64,000 bases of DNA. Source: Bemisia tabaci. Its lineage: Eukaryota > Arthropoda > Insecta > Hemiptera > Aleyrodidae. The stretch lies in contig NC_092793.1 of assembly GCF_918797505.1 (NCBI RefSeq), positions 1,798,001-1,862,000 on the forward strand. Reading direction: 5' to 3'. This document shows, piece after piece, positions 43,832-53,179 of this stretch (position 1 is its first letter; the number at the start of each line of letters is the position of its first letter). The notes beneath the pieces were generated by a model, which searched no databases, was not told the DNA's origin, and worked only from the letters and a program-made list of their open reading frames with translations. The position numbers were made by a program, and so were the translations under genes.

Positions 43832-46800
43832 GTCTATGACGACCTCTGTTCTCCGTAAATGGATTGCTACCAATTCTTCTGCGAAAATCGTGCGATCTAA
43901 GAAATCGACCCGTGAGATGGCTTTCAGTATCTGTCTGCTGTTTGTACCCAATTTAATATTCTTTCGCTTCAACGGGTTCTCGATAAATTTTCCGTAGCAA
44001 GCGTTGCTGCACAGTTTCAGGAGCGTTTGGTGGAACGGATTCGTAGCGTCCCGTCTCAACCGGGCGTTCAGCTCGATGAAGGGTGCCAAGAAAGGAGCCT
44101 GACGGAATTTGATGGCCCGGTTGACGCGCAGGAGTTTTAATCCCTGACCGAGCGCTTCTTTCAATATTAAGTAGTGGATAACATAGTTGTTTTTATTAGC
44201 TAGAGTCGTCAATAGTTTCGTATATTTCCCCGCTCCCGATGGTGGTATTTCGTTCCGGCACAAGAACGGAAGGTCCTTGTGCAGGTCGTGGAGGTGTTCT
44301 GGATATTCAATATCTACATCGAGTATGTACCCGAGAGGAGCATCGTCGGGATGGTTGATTATAGTTTTCGCCAGAGTTAGCAACTCTTCTCCTTCCGGGA
44401 CCCAAGTGTAGTTATCGTGGGGTAGATGCTTTCTCATGGTGTGTGCATAAAGTGCCGTCACATCCAAGTATTGTAAATAGTTCACCGGTTTTTTAGGATC
44501 AAACTGATCCGGTATCAAAGGATTGTTTGCCAGAGCGTGCCGTTTCACCACCTGTGTTATCCCACCTCGGATCGAGCTCATAATCATGAATACCATATCC
44601 ATATCATTGAAGAGTTGAATTTTCACATTAGTTATTTTTAAGAAGGCGTCGAAAGCGAAACCGGGTAGCGTTAAGTAGTTGCCACAGTCCAAACCATAGT
44701 TTTTCATCCCAAAGAGTCGGAACTCCTCGAACACATCGCTGAGGAGGCACACATCGAGTCGCAAGTAGAAATCTGAATACTCGCCGAGATTACGGATATT
44801 GAAAGTTTGCCAAACTTGGAGAAACCTTTGGTATTCCTCTTCGGAGATGTCCGTTTGAGTCAGGGTGTTGAAGAAAGCCTCTCGCGGTGGTGGACGCGGC
44901 TCGTTCAGCTTGGCCGGATTGTCAACGTAATCGTACGGGAACGGAGCTTTCCGACAAACCATATCGAACTCATTGTCTGTGCGAGTGAGCTTCCTCGTGC
45001 GAACGAAAGATTCGCGCGGGATCGTCCGAACCAGTTTATCCAACGACGCGGGGAGGAAACGGAACGAGTCGATGAACTTGATCGAAAACCTGTTACCCAG
45101 ATGGACCGTCATGCTGATGTAATTTCCCTCCGTGTGTGGTATTATGTCGACGCGATGAGGATACTTGTTCAGAGCCAGCACTCCCTCGTGGAAATCATAA
45201 CTACCACCATTGTGCAGGACGACTCTAACACATTTCTCATGTCGGAAAATAAGATTGCAATTTGAACATAGCGCCTTTCGATAATTGGACCCTGTTTTCC
45301 CTCCCGCTCTCTTTTGATGGTCATGATCCCTTACCTTTACGATACCTGGTTGTGAGAAATCCACCTCGCAATGTCCACACCTATTTTCCGCTTCAAATGA
45401 GGCCCGATCTTCATGTGTCATGATTATTTTTCCCTCTTTGTCGTTGTAACTCTTACTGATTCTTCCTACCCGAGTAATTATATCGTCCAGAAATTTGATA
45501 TGTGCTTCTTCGCCACGGTATAGTTTCGGTTCCGTCATTTTAAATTCGGGATCCTCCGTGACGAGGAGATAAGCGTAAGAATTTGAGATGTGCCGTCTAT
45601 ACGCAGACGCTGGATGCTCCGAGTCACCATTAAGTTGTTCTAAGTAGGCTTCAAAGTCTGCGTAAATTACGTAATTATGTTGTATTTCCTTATGGTGATT
45701 TTTGAACTTGAGGTATCGCTCGTCGGGAAATGAAGCTAGAAATGCGTCTTTGCTGACTAAAGAGCAAAGAACTTTATGTTGATTCAATTGCTCCATCGAG
45801 TACTTGTGCGTAAAGCATTTCTTGTAGATGTAGATACGATTTGCATGTTTTGTCAACTGTTTTCGTACAAGTTGTTCAAAGTTCTTGATCCAGCAATAAT
45901 GGTAACTGAAAGGTACGGGGGTTGAGAGATATAGTAGGTCGGTGTGGTCCTCTTTTTCCGGGTCGGCAACTTTAATTGGGTAAACTGTATACTTTTTCTT
46001 GTTGGACACCAAACTCTCATGGAGCCCAAATACCGAAACCGATACGTTGTCCCTTTTCTCGAATTTGATAATATCATCTATGCTCGTGGGGAATCGAACG
46101 ACCGAGAAATCATAATGATGGAGTATATCTACATATTTAGCCGGATCATATTTATGCTTCTCTTCCTTCGGGACGAACTTTGCCAACATTGCGAAGAAGA
46201 AACAATCGTTATATTCACCGTTATTTACATTGACAACATGTTTCGTTGAAAATGACACCTTAACATAGGTTCCTCCTCGATGTAACGCGTAATAGCGGTT
46301 GACACGTAGCTCCATACCCTGTATCTTCTTCAGCACCCACCCGGATCCGTTCATGTGAAAATCGAATGACTCTTTATTGATCTTGGCCCTGAACTTTTCA
46401 TAATACTCGTCCAGATCCGTTGACGCGAAAACAGCTTCGTTTTTAGTCTTGAATTTTTTCAACTGCATTCCTTCCTTGTCCTTATCGTCAGCTTTCTCGT
46501 ATTCTGCGTAAACTAGTATATTTACCTTCAATGCCTCGTCGTTGAGTTCTTCTTTAATTTTTCCAATCACGAGGTCTTTAGCTGATAGTAGGTAGTCATC
46601 GATGATGAGAATCTCCGGTTGGAGGTTCGTGATGAAAAATGTTTTCAACCTACTTTGACAAGCAGTCTCAACTTGAACAATCGGTACTTTAGTCTCAAAC
46701 AAATTTCTTATGTGACTTGCAGATTCTTCATGTTTTTCTCTTTTATGGTATGAGATCTTGCACGTGTCACAATATTCTTGATTCTCATCGTTGTTGTCAT

Positions 46801-47082
46801 CGGTAGGTGATGAGGTGTCCTTCATGGTGGACATCTTTTCAATATGTTCGGGAGATTGCTCATGATTCTCTCCCTCTGCATAAAACTCATCACAAAGATC
46901 ACAATGGATGAGCACATTGTGCTCCTGTTTAATATGCGTTTCATCGTTGATACCCTCCTCCTTCTTAATTTGTTCCGCACAGTGTTCGTGCTTTCACCTT
47001 GTTTATAAAATTCATCACAAATATCACATTGGATGAAAGTTTCAACAATCTGTTGTGTTTGTTCTTGAGCAGCCATGATAAA

Positions 47083-47512
47083 GATACTATTTTAAGCTCT
47101 ACGTTTTCCGAGTCGGTAAGAAAAGGAAATCTACACTATCTTAACGTTTGCTAGATTCTGTTCATTAAGAAAATTTCATAGCGAACAACTGATACTATTT
47201 TATGCTCGGGGTTTTCTGAGTTTGTCATCACAGAAAATCTACACTATGTTTACGTTTGCTAGATTCTGTTCACTGAGAAAATTTCAGAGGGAACAACTGA
47301 TACTACTTTAAGCTCTAAGTTTTTGAGTTTGTCACAACAGAAAATCTATACTAGCTTTACGTTTGCTAGATTCTGTTCATTGAGAAAATTTCAGAGCGAA
47401 CAGTGATACTATTTTAAGCTCCAACTTTCCTGAGTTTGTCACAACAGAAAATCTATACTATCTTTACGTTTGCTAGATTCTGTTCATTGAAAAGATTTCA
47501 GAGTGAACGAGT
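47083..47512. repeat. four tandem ~108-bp repeats upstream of the polymerase
   Basis: Units start with GATACTATTTTAAGCTC at 47083, 47191, 47299 and 47405 and contain AAAATCTA.ACTA, TTTACGTTTGCTAGATTCTG and GAGAAAATTTCAGAG. Read on the minus strand each begins with TTAAAATAGTATC, a relative of GTATAAATAGTAT. The first lies only 7 bp from the polymerase ATG. Likely a promoter/enhancer array or replication-related region; function unproven. Confidence 0.85.
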
Positions 47513-47594
47513 GAAAATTATTTTAAACTGGAGGTTTTCGAATGTCATCAAAACCTAGACCGACGAACTTTCGCTCGGAGACAAATTTACACTT

Positions 47595-47870
47595 TTCATA
47601 ACCGAGTGAGAAGAAACTGTAAAGTCATAATCTACCTCAGAGTAAATATAGTAGTAGTATTCATTCACCACCAAACTCGGTTACACTCGGAGAAAGTGTG
47701 TAGTCATGATTTAGATCAAAGTTAATATAGTAGTATTTCTTAATCACCAGATTCGGTTACACTCGGACAAACTGTGTCGTCGTAATTTAGGTCAAAGTAA
47801 ATATAGTAGTATTTGCTAATCACCAGATTCGGTTACACTCGGACAAACTGTGTAGTCATAATTTGTAGTA
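47595..47870. repeat. ~75-bp tandem repeats between divergent genes
   Basis: GGTTACACTCGG occurs at 47679, 47755 and 47830, each followed by A.AAA.TGTGT.GTC.T.AT and TAAATATAGTAGTAT. A fourth, diverged unit precedes them. The array directly precedes the plus-strand 120-aa gene. Confidence 0.8.
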
Positions 47871-47929
47871 GCAATATAAAACTACGCTTTCATGCAAGTG
47901 GGAAAAATTAACAATTCTAGTCAGGGAAC

Positions 47930-47940
47930 GTATAAATAGT
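47930..47940 (+). promoter_or_regulatory. GTATAAATAGT promoter motif
   Basis: An exact copy 46 bp before the ATG at 47987, a proper TATA-to-start distance for a short leader. The same 11-mer occurs before three other genes of the element. Confidence 0.75.
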
Positions 47941-47986
47941 GTCGAGGAAGTGTGATCGATCATTTCAAAACAAGAACTCGTCAAGT

Positions 47987-48349
47987 ATGGACGCTCCAAC
48001 CTTCAAATCACAATCGATTAGAGCGATGAACACCTTGGACACGGTATATGAGGCTCTCTCTTTCAAGATTCCAGGAATACGAGCAGAGCTTTTGAACAAG
48101 TTTGCCAGACTCCTTTTTCCTGACAAGTTGTTCCACCATCTTAAACTCAGCTCAATAGACACTTCCGATCCCGTCGGGTGTTATGGGTTAGTTGAGATAA
48201 CGGAAAGATTTTGCCATCTCCTAGAACGTGTCGCAGACGAGCATGAAATAATGTACTTCTTAAAGCAGGGGTACAAGAAAGTAGACGAACGGGACTGGAA
48301 GATATGCAGACTTTTGAGTGCGATTCGCATAGTATTATACACCAGATAG
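47987..48349 (+). CDS. unknown helical protein (120 aa)
   Basis: I chose ATG 47987, since the open frame begins further up only at a GTG that overlaps the TATA motif. The protein looks all-helical and compact: FKIPGIRAELLNKFARLLF, VEITERFCHLLERVADEHEI, KVDERDWKICRLLSAIRIVL. There is no catalytic motif, signal peptide or membrane segment. A death-fold or Bcl-2-like helical bundle is conceivable, since related viruses carry apoptosis modulators, but nothing in the sequence demonstrates it. Well-placed promoter motif, intact frame. Confidence 0.7.
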   Translation: MDAPTFKSQSIRAMNTLDTVYEALSFKIPGIRAELLNKFARLLFPDKLFHHLKLSSIDTSDPVGCYGLVEITERFCHLLERVADEHEIMYFLKQGYKKVDERDWKICRLLSAIRIVLYTR

Positions 48350-48379
48350 AGGAGAGCGGCTCTCTATAGTAAAGATTTC

Positions 48380-48390
48380 GTATAAATAGT
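48380..48390 (+). promoter_or_regulatory. GTATAAATAGT promoter motif
   Basis: An exact copy 35 bp before ATG 48426, serving the membrane-protein gene. It lies 31 bp after the stop of the 120-aa gene, so the two genes have separate promoters. Confidence 0.75.
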
Positions 48391-48425
48391 ATGCATTCTC
48401 TTCTCAGTATCGCAAGGAAAAAATC

Positions 48426-48761
48426 ATGATTGATAAAATATTTCTCATCACCATCATCATTGCTGTTGTTGGAGTGAATTCCACAACGGTAGCGGAAAAC
48501 TCATCCGAAGCAAACATCACAATGTGCCCGGTCTGTCCGGAAATCAAATGCGCACCCTCTACCTTGACGGACGTTCTTCTATTCATCTTGAGTTTACTGG
48601 CGCTTATTTGCTCCGCTCCGTACCTGTACTCTAAGTACATATCATCCGACTGCAAGTTCCGTTTTATCAGGATGGCCCGGAAAAATAACAATCGGAAAGT
48701 TGATGATATAAGTGATGATTTAAAGTTCGGAGAAGGAGAGGGAATCGATGTTTGTGGTTGA
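48426..48761 (+). CDS. probable type I membrane glycoprotein (111 aa)
   Basis: ATG 48426. The N-terminal 17 residues are hydrophobic (IFLITIIIAVVGV), a likely signal peptide. The short lumenal part has three N-glycosylation sequons (NST 18, NSS 25, NIT 30) and a CPVCPEIKC cluster. A transmembrane helix follows at about 48-70 (DVLLFILSLLALICSAPYLY). The tail has a basic segment (RMARKNNNRK) and an acidic end. The topology is that of a small envelope-type or host-membrane protein. No family is recognised. It is the last gene before the right repeat array; frame intact. Confidence 0.75.
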   Translation: MIDKIFLITIIIAVVGVNSTTVAENSSEANITMCPVCPEIKCAPSTLTDVLLFILSLLALICSAPYLYSKYISSDCKFRFIRMARKNNNRKVDDISDDLKFGEGEGIDVCG

Positions 48762-48772
48762 CAACCCTCACG

Positions 48773-48968
48773 TTTTTAGAACGCGCACGTTTTCTGAACG
48801 TGCACGTTTTCTAAACGCGTTTGCGTTTTCTGAACGCGTTTGCGTTTTCTGAACGCGTTTGCGTTTTCTGAACGCGTTTGCGTTTGCGTTTTCTGAACGC
48901 GTTTGCGTTTGCGTTTTCTGAACGCGTTTGCGTTTGCGTTTTCTGAACGCGTTTGCGTTTTCTAAACG
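48773..48968. repeat. CpG-rich tandem array next to the right TIR
   Basis: About nine units of GAACGCGTTTGCGTTTTCT (19 bp). Three are lengthened to 25 bp by an extra GCGTTT, and the first two are variants (GTGCACGTTTTCT). It abuts the inner end of the right TIR. There is no counterpart at the left end, where the integrase stop lies directly inside the TIR. Confidence 0.9.
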
Positions 48969-50039
48969 CGAACTGTTTTAAACTGTAACTTTAACTGTAA
49001 ATATCCAACAAAAAAAAAAAATAATAAAATTTTTTGATTCATCCAACTGAATTTTGCAATATCCAATCCCAACCGCTCATCGCAAAACACAAGGTTCCCG
49101 TACGCATTTCCAAGCGCACATTACTAAAAAATGAAAATTACCGAATCAGACCCTAATCTCCAGTTTCCGATACCAGCCCCATACTGTAAAATACGGTCTT
49201 TCAAAGCCGAAAATTTTTACAAGTCAGAAATCTCGGAAACGAAAAGTCGTATTAAAATTCGGTCAGTACAGTTTTCCGATCTTCGAAAGTGGAAAGGAAT
49301 CGCATCGATCCGCAACGGATCGGACGAGGGTGATTTTCCGAAAATTTTTCAATTTCCCGAATCAGACCCTAATCTACAGTATCCGATACCAGGCCCATAC
49401 TGTTAGATACGGTCTTCCGAAACCGAAAATTTTTACAAGTCCGAAATCTCGGAAACGAAAAGTCGTATTAAAATTCGGTCAGTACAGTTTTCCGATCTTC
49501 GAAAGTGGAAAAGAATCGCATCGATCCGCAACGGATCGGAGGAGGGTGATTATCCGAAAATTTTTCAATTTCCCGAATCAGACCCTACTCTACAGTATCC
49601 GATACCAGGCCCATACTGTAAGATACGGTCTTCCGAAACCGAAAATTTTTACAAGTCCGAAAATCCGAATTTTTTGCACAATCTGGCAACACTGTATCGA
49701 AAAATTAACTAATTTCTCGCCCCATCTAGCAACACTGTAAAATGTGATGTTGCAAAATTTCACCAATAATTAAATCATTTATTTATGTCCACCGTCCGGC
49801 AACGCTGCTGCGCCATCTTGAAAAATACACAGTTAAATAAACCGCAGATTGAAGGGGCTACATTACACGATTGCATAACCCGATTATTGAAGGGGCAACA
49901 TGCAATACTTTTACTTTACAGCGTTGCCATATTGAACAATAATCCCTATACAACACTGTAATTTAATTTGTATTTTTCTGCACCATCATGCAACGCTGTT
50001 GGATTTTTTATCGAGCAAATTCATCATTTTCTCCCTACT
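48962..50039 (-). repeat. right terminal inverted repeat of the Polinton
   Basis: About 1,078 bp, inverse of 28204-29045. It is longer because it has one more 216-bp tandem unit (TTACAAGTC at 49217, 49433 and 49649). The inner edge is CAGTTTAAAACAGTTCGCGTT read inward. TSD CCAGTA follows at 50040-50045. Confidence 0.9.
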
Positions 50040-50049
50040 CCAGTATCTC

Positions 50050-50569
50050 CGTTACGTCACATCGCATGACAAACCTGGTCTTTTCATCACTTACTATGTA
50101 TTTTCCCATGCGGAATTGGCAGCCGCTTTTCAAATGCAAATATCGAGTCACCTGATGATTTTCTGAACAAAATGGAATTCAGAAATGGATTCCTTGGACG
50201 TTCAAATGGTTAAAACTCTCATTAGATAAATGAGGACCGACGAGATAAACCCTATTTTTGTAGCCAATGGGCGATTGTTTACATCTGTCTTAATGATTAC
50301 AGACATGGACGTTACCTCAATATTTAGCAATTTTCATGAGTTTTTACTTTTTTGTCACTATTTAAAGGTAAGTTTCTTTTGTAAATCATTGTTTAGTACC
50401 TAAGGATTATGTTAATAGCTGTAACGGTTTACATTGTTACTTATTAATTTAGAACACACTCTGGCAGTCAAACGCTCAAACCTGGATGTAGCGAGTCAGT
50501 TGTTATTTCTTAATATTTCACCCTCCAATCTTTCACTGAAGACACCAAAATGATAGCATCAATCATTGA

Positions 50570-50614
<45 letters not shown>

Positions 50615-51596
50615 CCTTTGACAGTACTGATGATATGAAGAGACCGGTATGTTCTAGGTGGAGGCAAGGAAAGTAGACGTAGGATTCTTCTTCGGTCACC
50701 AGACTTATCAATACATTTTTCTGCAGAGTGTTACATTAAAAACACACGGGATTTAAAAGTAATGTACCTACATGTATAAAACGTGAGAACGTTCAGCAGC
50801 CGGATTGTTGAAACTAGGCCTTATATGTAACAATGGCGGATGTGAAAAATTACCTTTTCGAAACACGCTTAAAAAATGTTTTGTTTACACAAAAATGTAA
50901 TATGTTTGGCTCTGGCATAATGTACAGATCTCGAAGATCACATCTCAAGTATTTTCGCAAAATTTTCTCGATGTCAAAACAGTTTTTTGAATCTGTTTCG
51001 AAAGATAATTTTTCACATCCGCCATTGTTACATTCCAGTCCTCACATATCGATTTTCGATTCTTGTCGTGCCGACATAAATTTCAACAATCAGGTTGTTA
51101 AATAATATGTTGAAGAGTTAAAAATGATTTACACGCATTGAGAGAACATCCATGGTTTGAGCATTGGACTGTCCGAGTGTGTTCTGAATTAATAAGTAAC
51201 AATGTATACCGTCACAGCTTTTAACATGATCCTAAAGCACTAAACAATTTATCTACAAAAAGACATTCCTTAAAATAGTGACAAAAAAGTAAAAACTATT
51301 GAAAATGGCGAAATATTGAGCTAACGTTAATTTCTGTTATCACTGTGGCAGATGTAAACAATCTTCCATTGACTACAGTCTTCCTTAAAAATAGGGTTTA
51401 TCGCGTCGGTTCTTATTTATCTAATGAAGGTTTTAACCATTTAAACGTCCAAGGAATCCATTTCTGAATTCCATTTTGTTCAAAAAATTATCGACTGACT
51501 CGATATTTTCATTTGAGAAGCGGCTGCCAATTCCTTACGGGAAAATACAATGTAAGTGATGAAAAGATCAGGTTTGTCACGCGATGTGACGTAACG
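50050..51596. mobile_element. 1.5-kb foldback element abutting the Polinton
   Basis: Arms 50050 to about 50520 and about 51140-51596 are inverted copies (CGTTACGTCACATCGC...CTGGTCTTTTCATC). It begins 4 bp outside the Polinton target duplication. An A32 tract occurs at about 50576-50610. The interior also holds a nested hairpin (50826-51032). No coding capacity is supported; the open frame at 50833-51105 spans the nested hairpin. Confidence 0.7.
50826..51032. mobile_element. 207-bp nested hairpin element
   Basis: TGTAACAATGGCGGATGTGA at the left end is inverted exactly at the right end, with arms of about 40 bp. It sits inside the foldback element. No duplication was identified with confidence. 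Confidence 0.7.
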
Positions 51597-51748
51597 AGTG
51601 TGCCGGATCCGGCCCTGCGTAAAAATGACCGTTTCTAATGGGTCGGTTCCAAAAACAGCTTTTTTTGACTTTGAGAGGCCATTTCAAGCTTCTTTAGTAG
51701 CGCCATCGTTATTTTCGTGAAATTTGCCACTGGAATCGGTTAACAATT

Positions 51749-52315
51749 CAAAAATCCCCGCACCTTGCAACAAGCCTATTCTCCGACTGAGACCGTCTAT
51801 GGCTCGGACACCACTATTCGACCACGTGGGAGCTTTGGTTGCCTACACTTATAATAGAAGGCAAACTGCCATTTAACGACGAAACCGCATTCAACCACGT
51901 GGAAACACGTGTTGCCTACCTTGACTTTGAAGGCGAACTGGAATGGCGTTAATGTAATATTTTCCTGTTTGGTAAAATTCTAGTTTTTAAGTGGGTTCCG
52001 AGTTATCACCCAGATAAGACTACCCGGGCTAGTGATGATGAGCAAAGTCTCATGAGCGTCGGAGTCCGAGCCTCGGGTATGGGTGGCGGAGAAGCGGAGA
52101 GAGCCGGAGTGGACTGGAACGGAAGGGTACGAGGAGCGCCGCTGAATGGTCCGGCCGGCGGGACCTTCGTTCACGCTTGTAAAACGGCGAATATCTCGAA
52201 AACCGCCCATGGGATCTCTTTGGGCCCGTGGGAGCTTTTGTTAAGAATGACGAGCTGAGCAACATGTCAAAGTTTCATCAAATTTAAGCGGGGGGGGATT
52301 TCCCATAAGGATGTG
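51749..52315. repeat. E-box repeat family, partial copy
   Basis: Corresponds to 11701-12280, containing the core with CGACCACGTGGGAGC and CAACCACGTGGAAACACGTG plus the right arm. The left arm is missing. Identity is high enough (long exact runs) to indicate fairly recent spread. Confidence 0.75.
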
Positions 52316-53177
52316 CGGGGTTCTTTTACGATGATACGGTTACTCCACTTATCCCCCCCCCCTTCTGTATATCATACTATGCCATTACTTTCACGTTCTT
52401 CAGTTTATACCATTTTATCCCTGTTTTCACACATCTATTCAATTGGATCTCGATGTTTCGAGTTGCATCCCATTTCCTCCGGATCTACCCCCCCCCCCCC
52501 CCCAATCCATCAGAAATAAATATATTAATAATTAATTAAATAAATAACTACAATTAAAAACATTAGCACAAAAATACAACTAAAATTCAAAACGAACGAA
52601 CACATTTTTGAATTTTTTAGGGGGTGTGGGAGGATGACATTAGAACCGGGCAAAATCATGCAAGGAGGGCAAGAACAGCACTGGAAATATTAAATTACCA
52701 TGACTATGCTAGTTTTATGATGATTTATCTCAATTTATTCAGAAATATCTCATTTCAGCAGTCTTATTCCGATATTATCAAGATGGATCAAGTTAAATTC
52801 TCTTGTGAAAAGGTGAAAAATAATAATGTAAAATTATAAATATAATGAAAAATAGATGGAAGCATGAGTAGAGGGAGGGGGCGGGGGAGAAGTAAGGTAA
52901 CACATGAATGAGAATAATAACAATGATACGTAAAAATGAGAACTTAAAATGCGGAAAAATAGAATTTCAAATGTTTAAAAATGTATTGTTTCAGCGGAGA
53001 AGTACGGCACCTCTGAAGTGAAGGGTGTTCCATACCTACCCTTGCAAAAACATAGTGGTAGGGGAGACAGGCATTCTGGCATTCCCTAGAAAAATAAACT
53101 GAAAAATAGCCAGAAACATGAGAGAGAGGGAGGAGGAGGAGGATTGAGTACTGTAAACAAAACAATGTAACATAATC
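52316..53177. other. gene-free interval
   Basis: Poly-C tracts near 52366 and 52490-52503. Otherwise AT-rich DNA with no supported gene. Confidence 0.4.
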
Positions 53178-53179
53178 TA

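Larger units (their letters stand above)
42506..47076 (-). pseudogene. protein-primed family B DNA polymerase, split and frameshifted
   Basis: Replicates the element by protein priming. It starts at ATG 47076. Three tandem C-x2-C...H...H finger-like units form the N-terminus, and a frameshift near 46995 separates the first from the rest (main frame 43781-46915). Exonuclease motifs are YADFEAY (about 418-424), HNGGSYDF (568-575) and YLRLDVCLLSDVF (717-729). A Cys/His module (CGHC...RDHDH...CSNC, 513-553) lies between ExoI and ExoII. Polymerase motif A is DVTALY (818), motif B is KLCSNACYG (967). Motif C, YMDTDSF, and KMYAY lie in the 3' piece (42506-43222). A 601-bp MITE splits the gene before motif C. 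Same frame on both sides. Confidence 0.93.
28204..50039. mobile_element. Polinton/Maverick (adintovirus-like) element
   Basis: A 21,836-bp element with inverted ends starting AGTAGGGAGAAAATGATG. The 6-bp CCAGTA is repeated at 28198-28203 and 50040-50045. The gene set is diagnostic of Polintons/adintoviruses: RVE integrase with chromodomain, protein-primed PolB, adenain-like protease, packaging ATPase, penton-like and major capsid proteins, and a PLA2-domain core protein. Polintons are known for 6-bp duplications and ends beginning with AG, and this copy fits both. It is degraded: integrase and polymerase are each split by an 8-bp-TSD insertion, two genes carry frameshifts and two carry in-frame stops. 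It is an old integrated copy, not an intact virus. Confidence 0.95.

Noticed and set aside
47083..47870. CRISPR-like array
   Set aside because: Long contiguous tandem units without unique spacers, in a eukaryotic element.
28204..50039. Retrovirus or LTR element, suggested by the RVE integrase
   Set aside because: No reverse transcriptase, gag or LTRs; inverted ends, PolB and capsid genes identify a Polinton.
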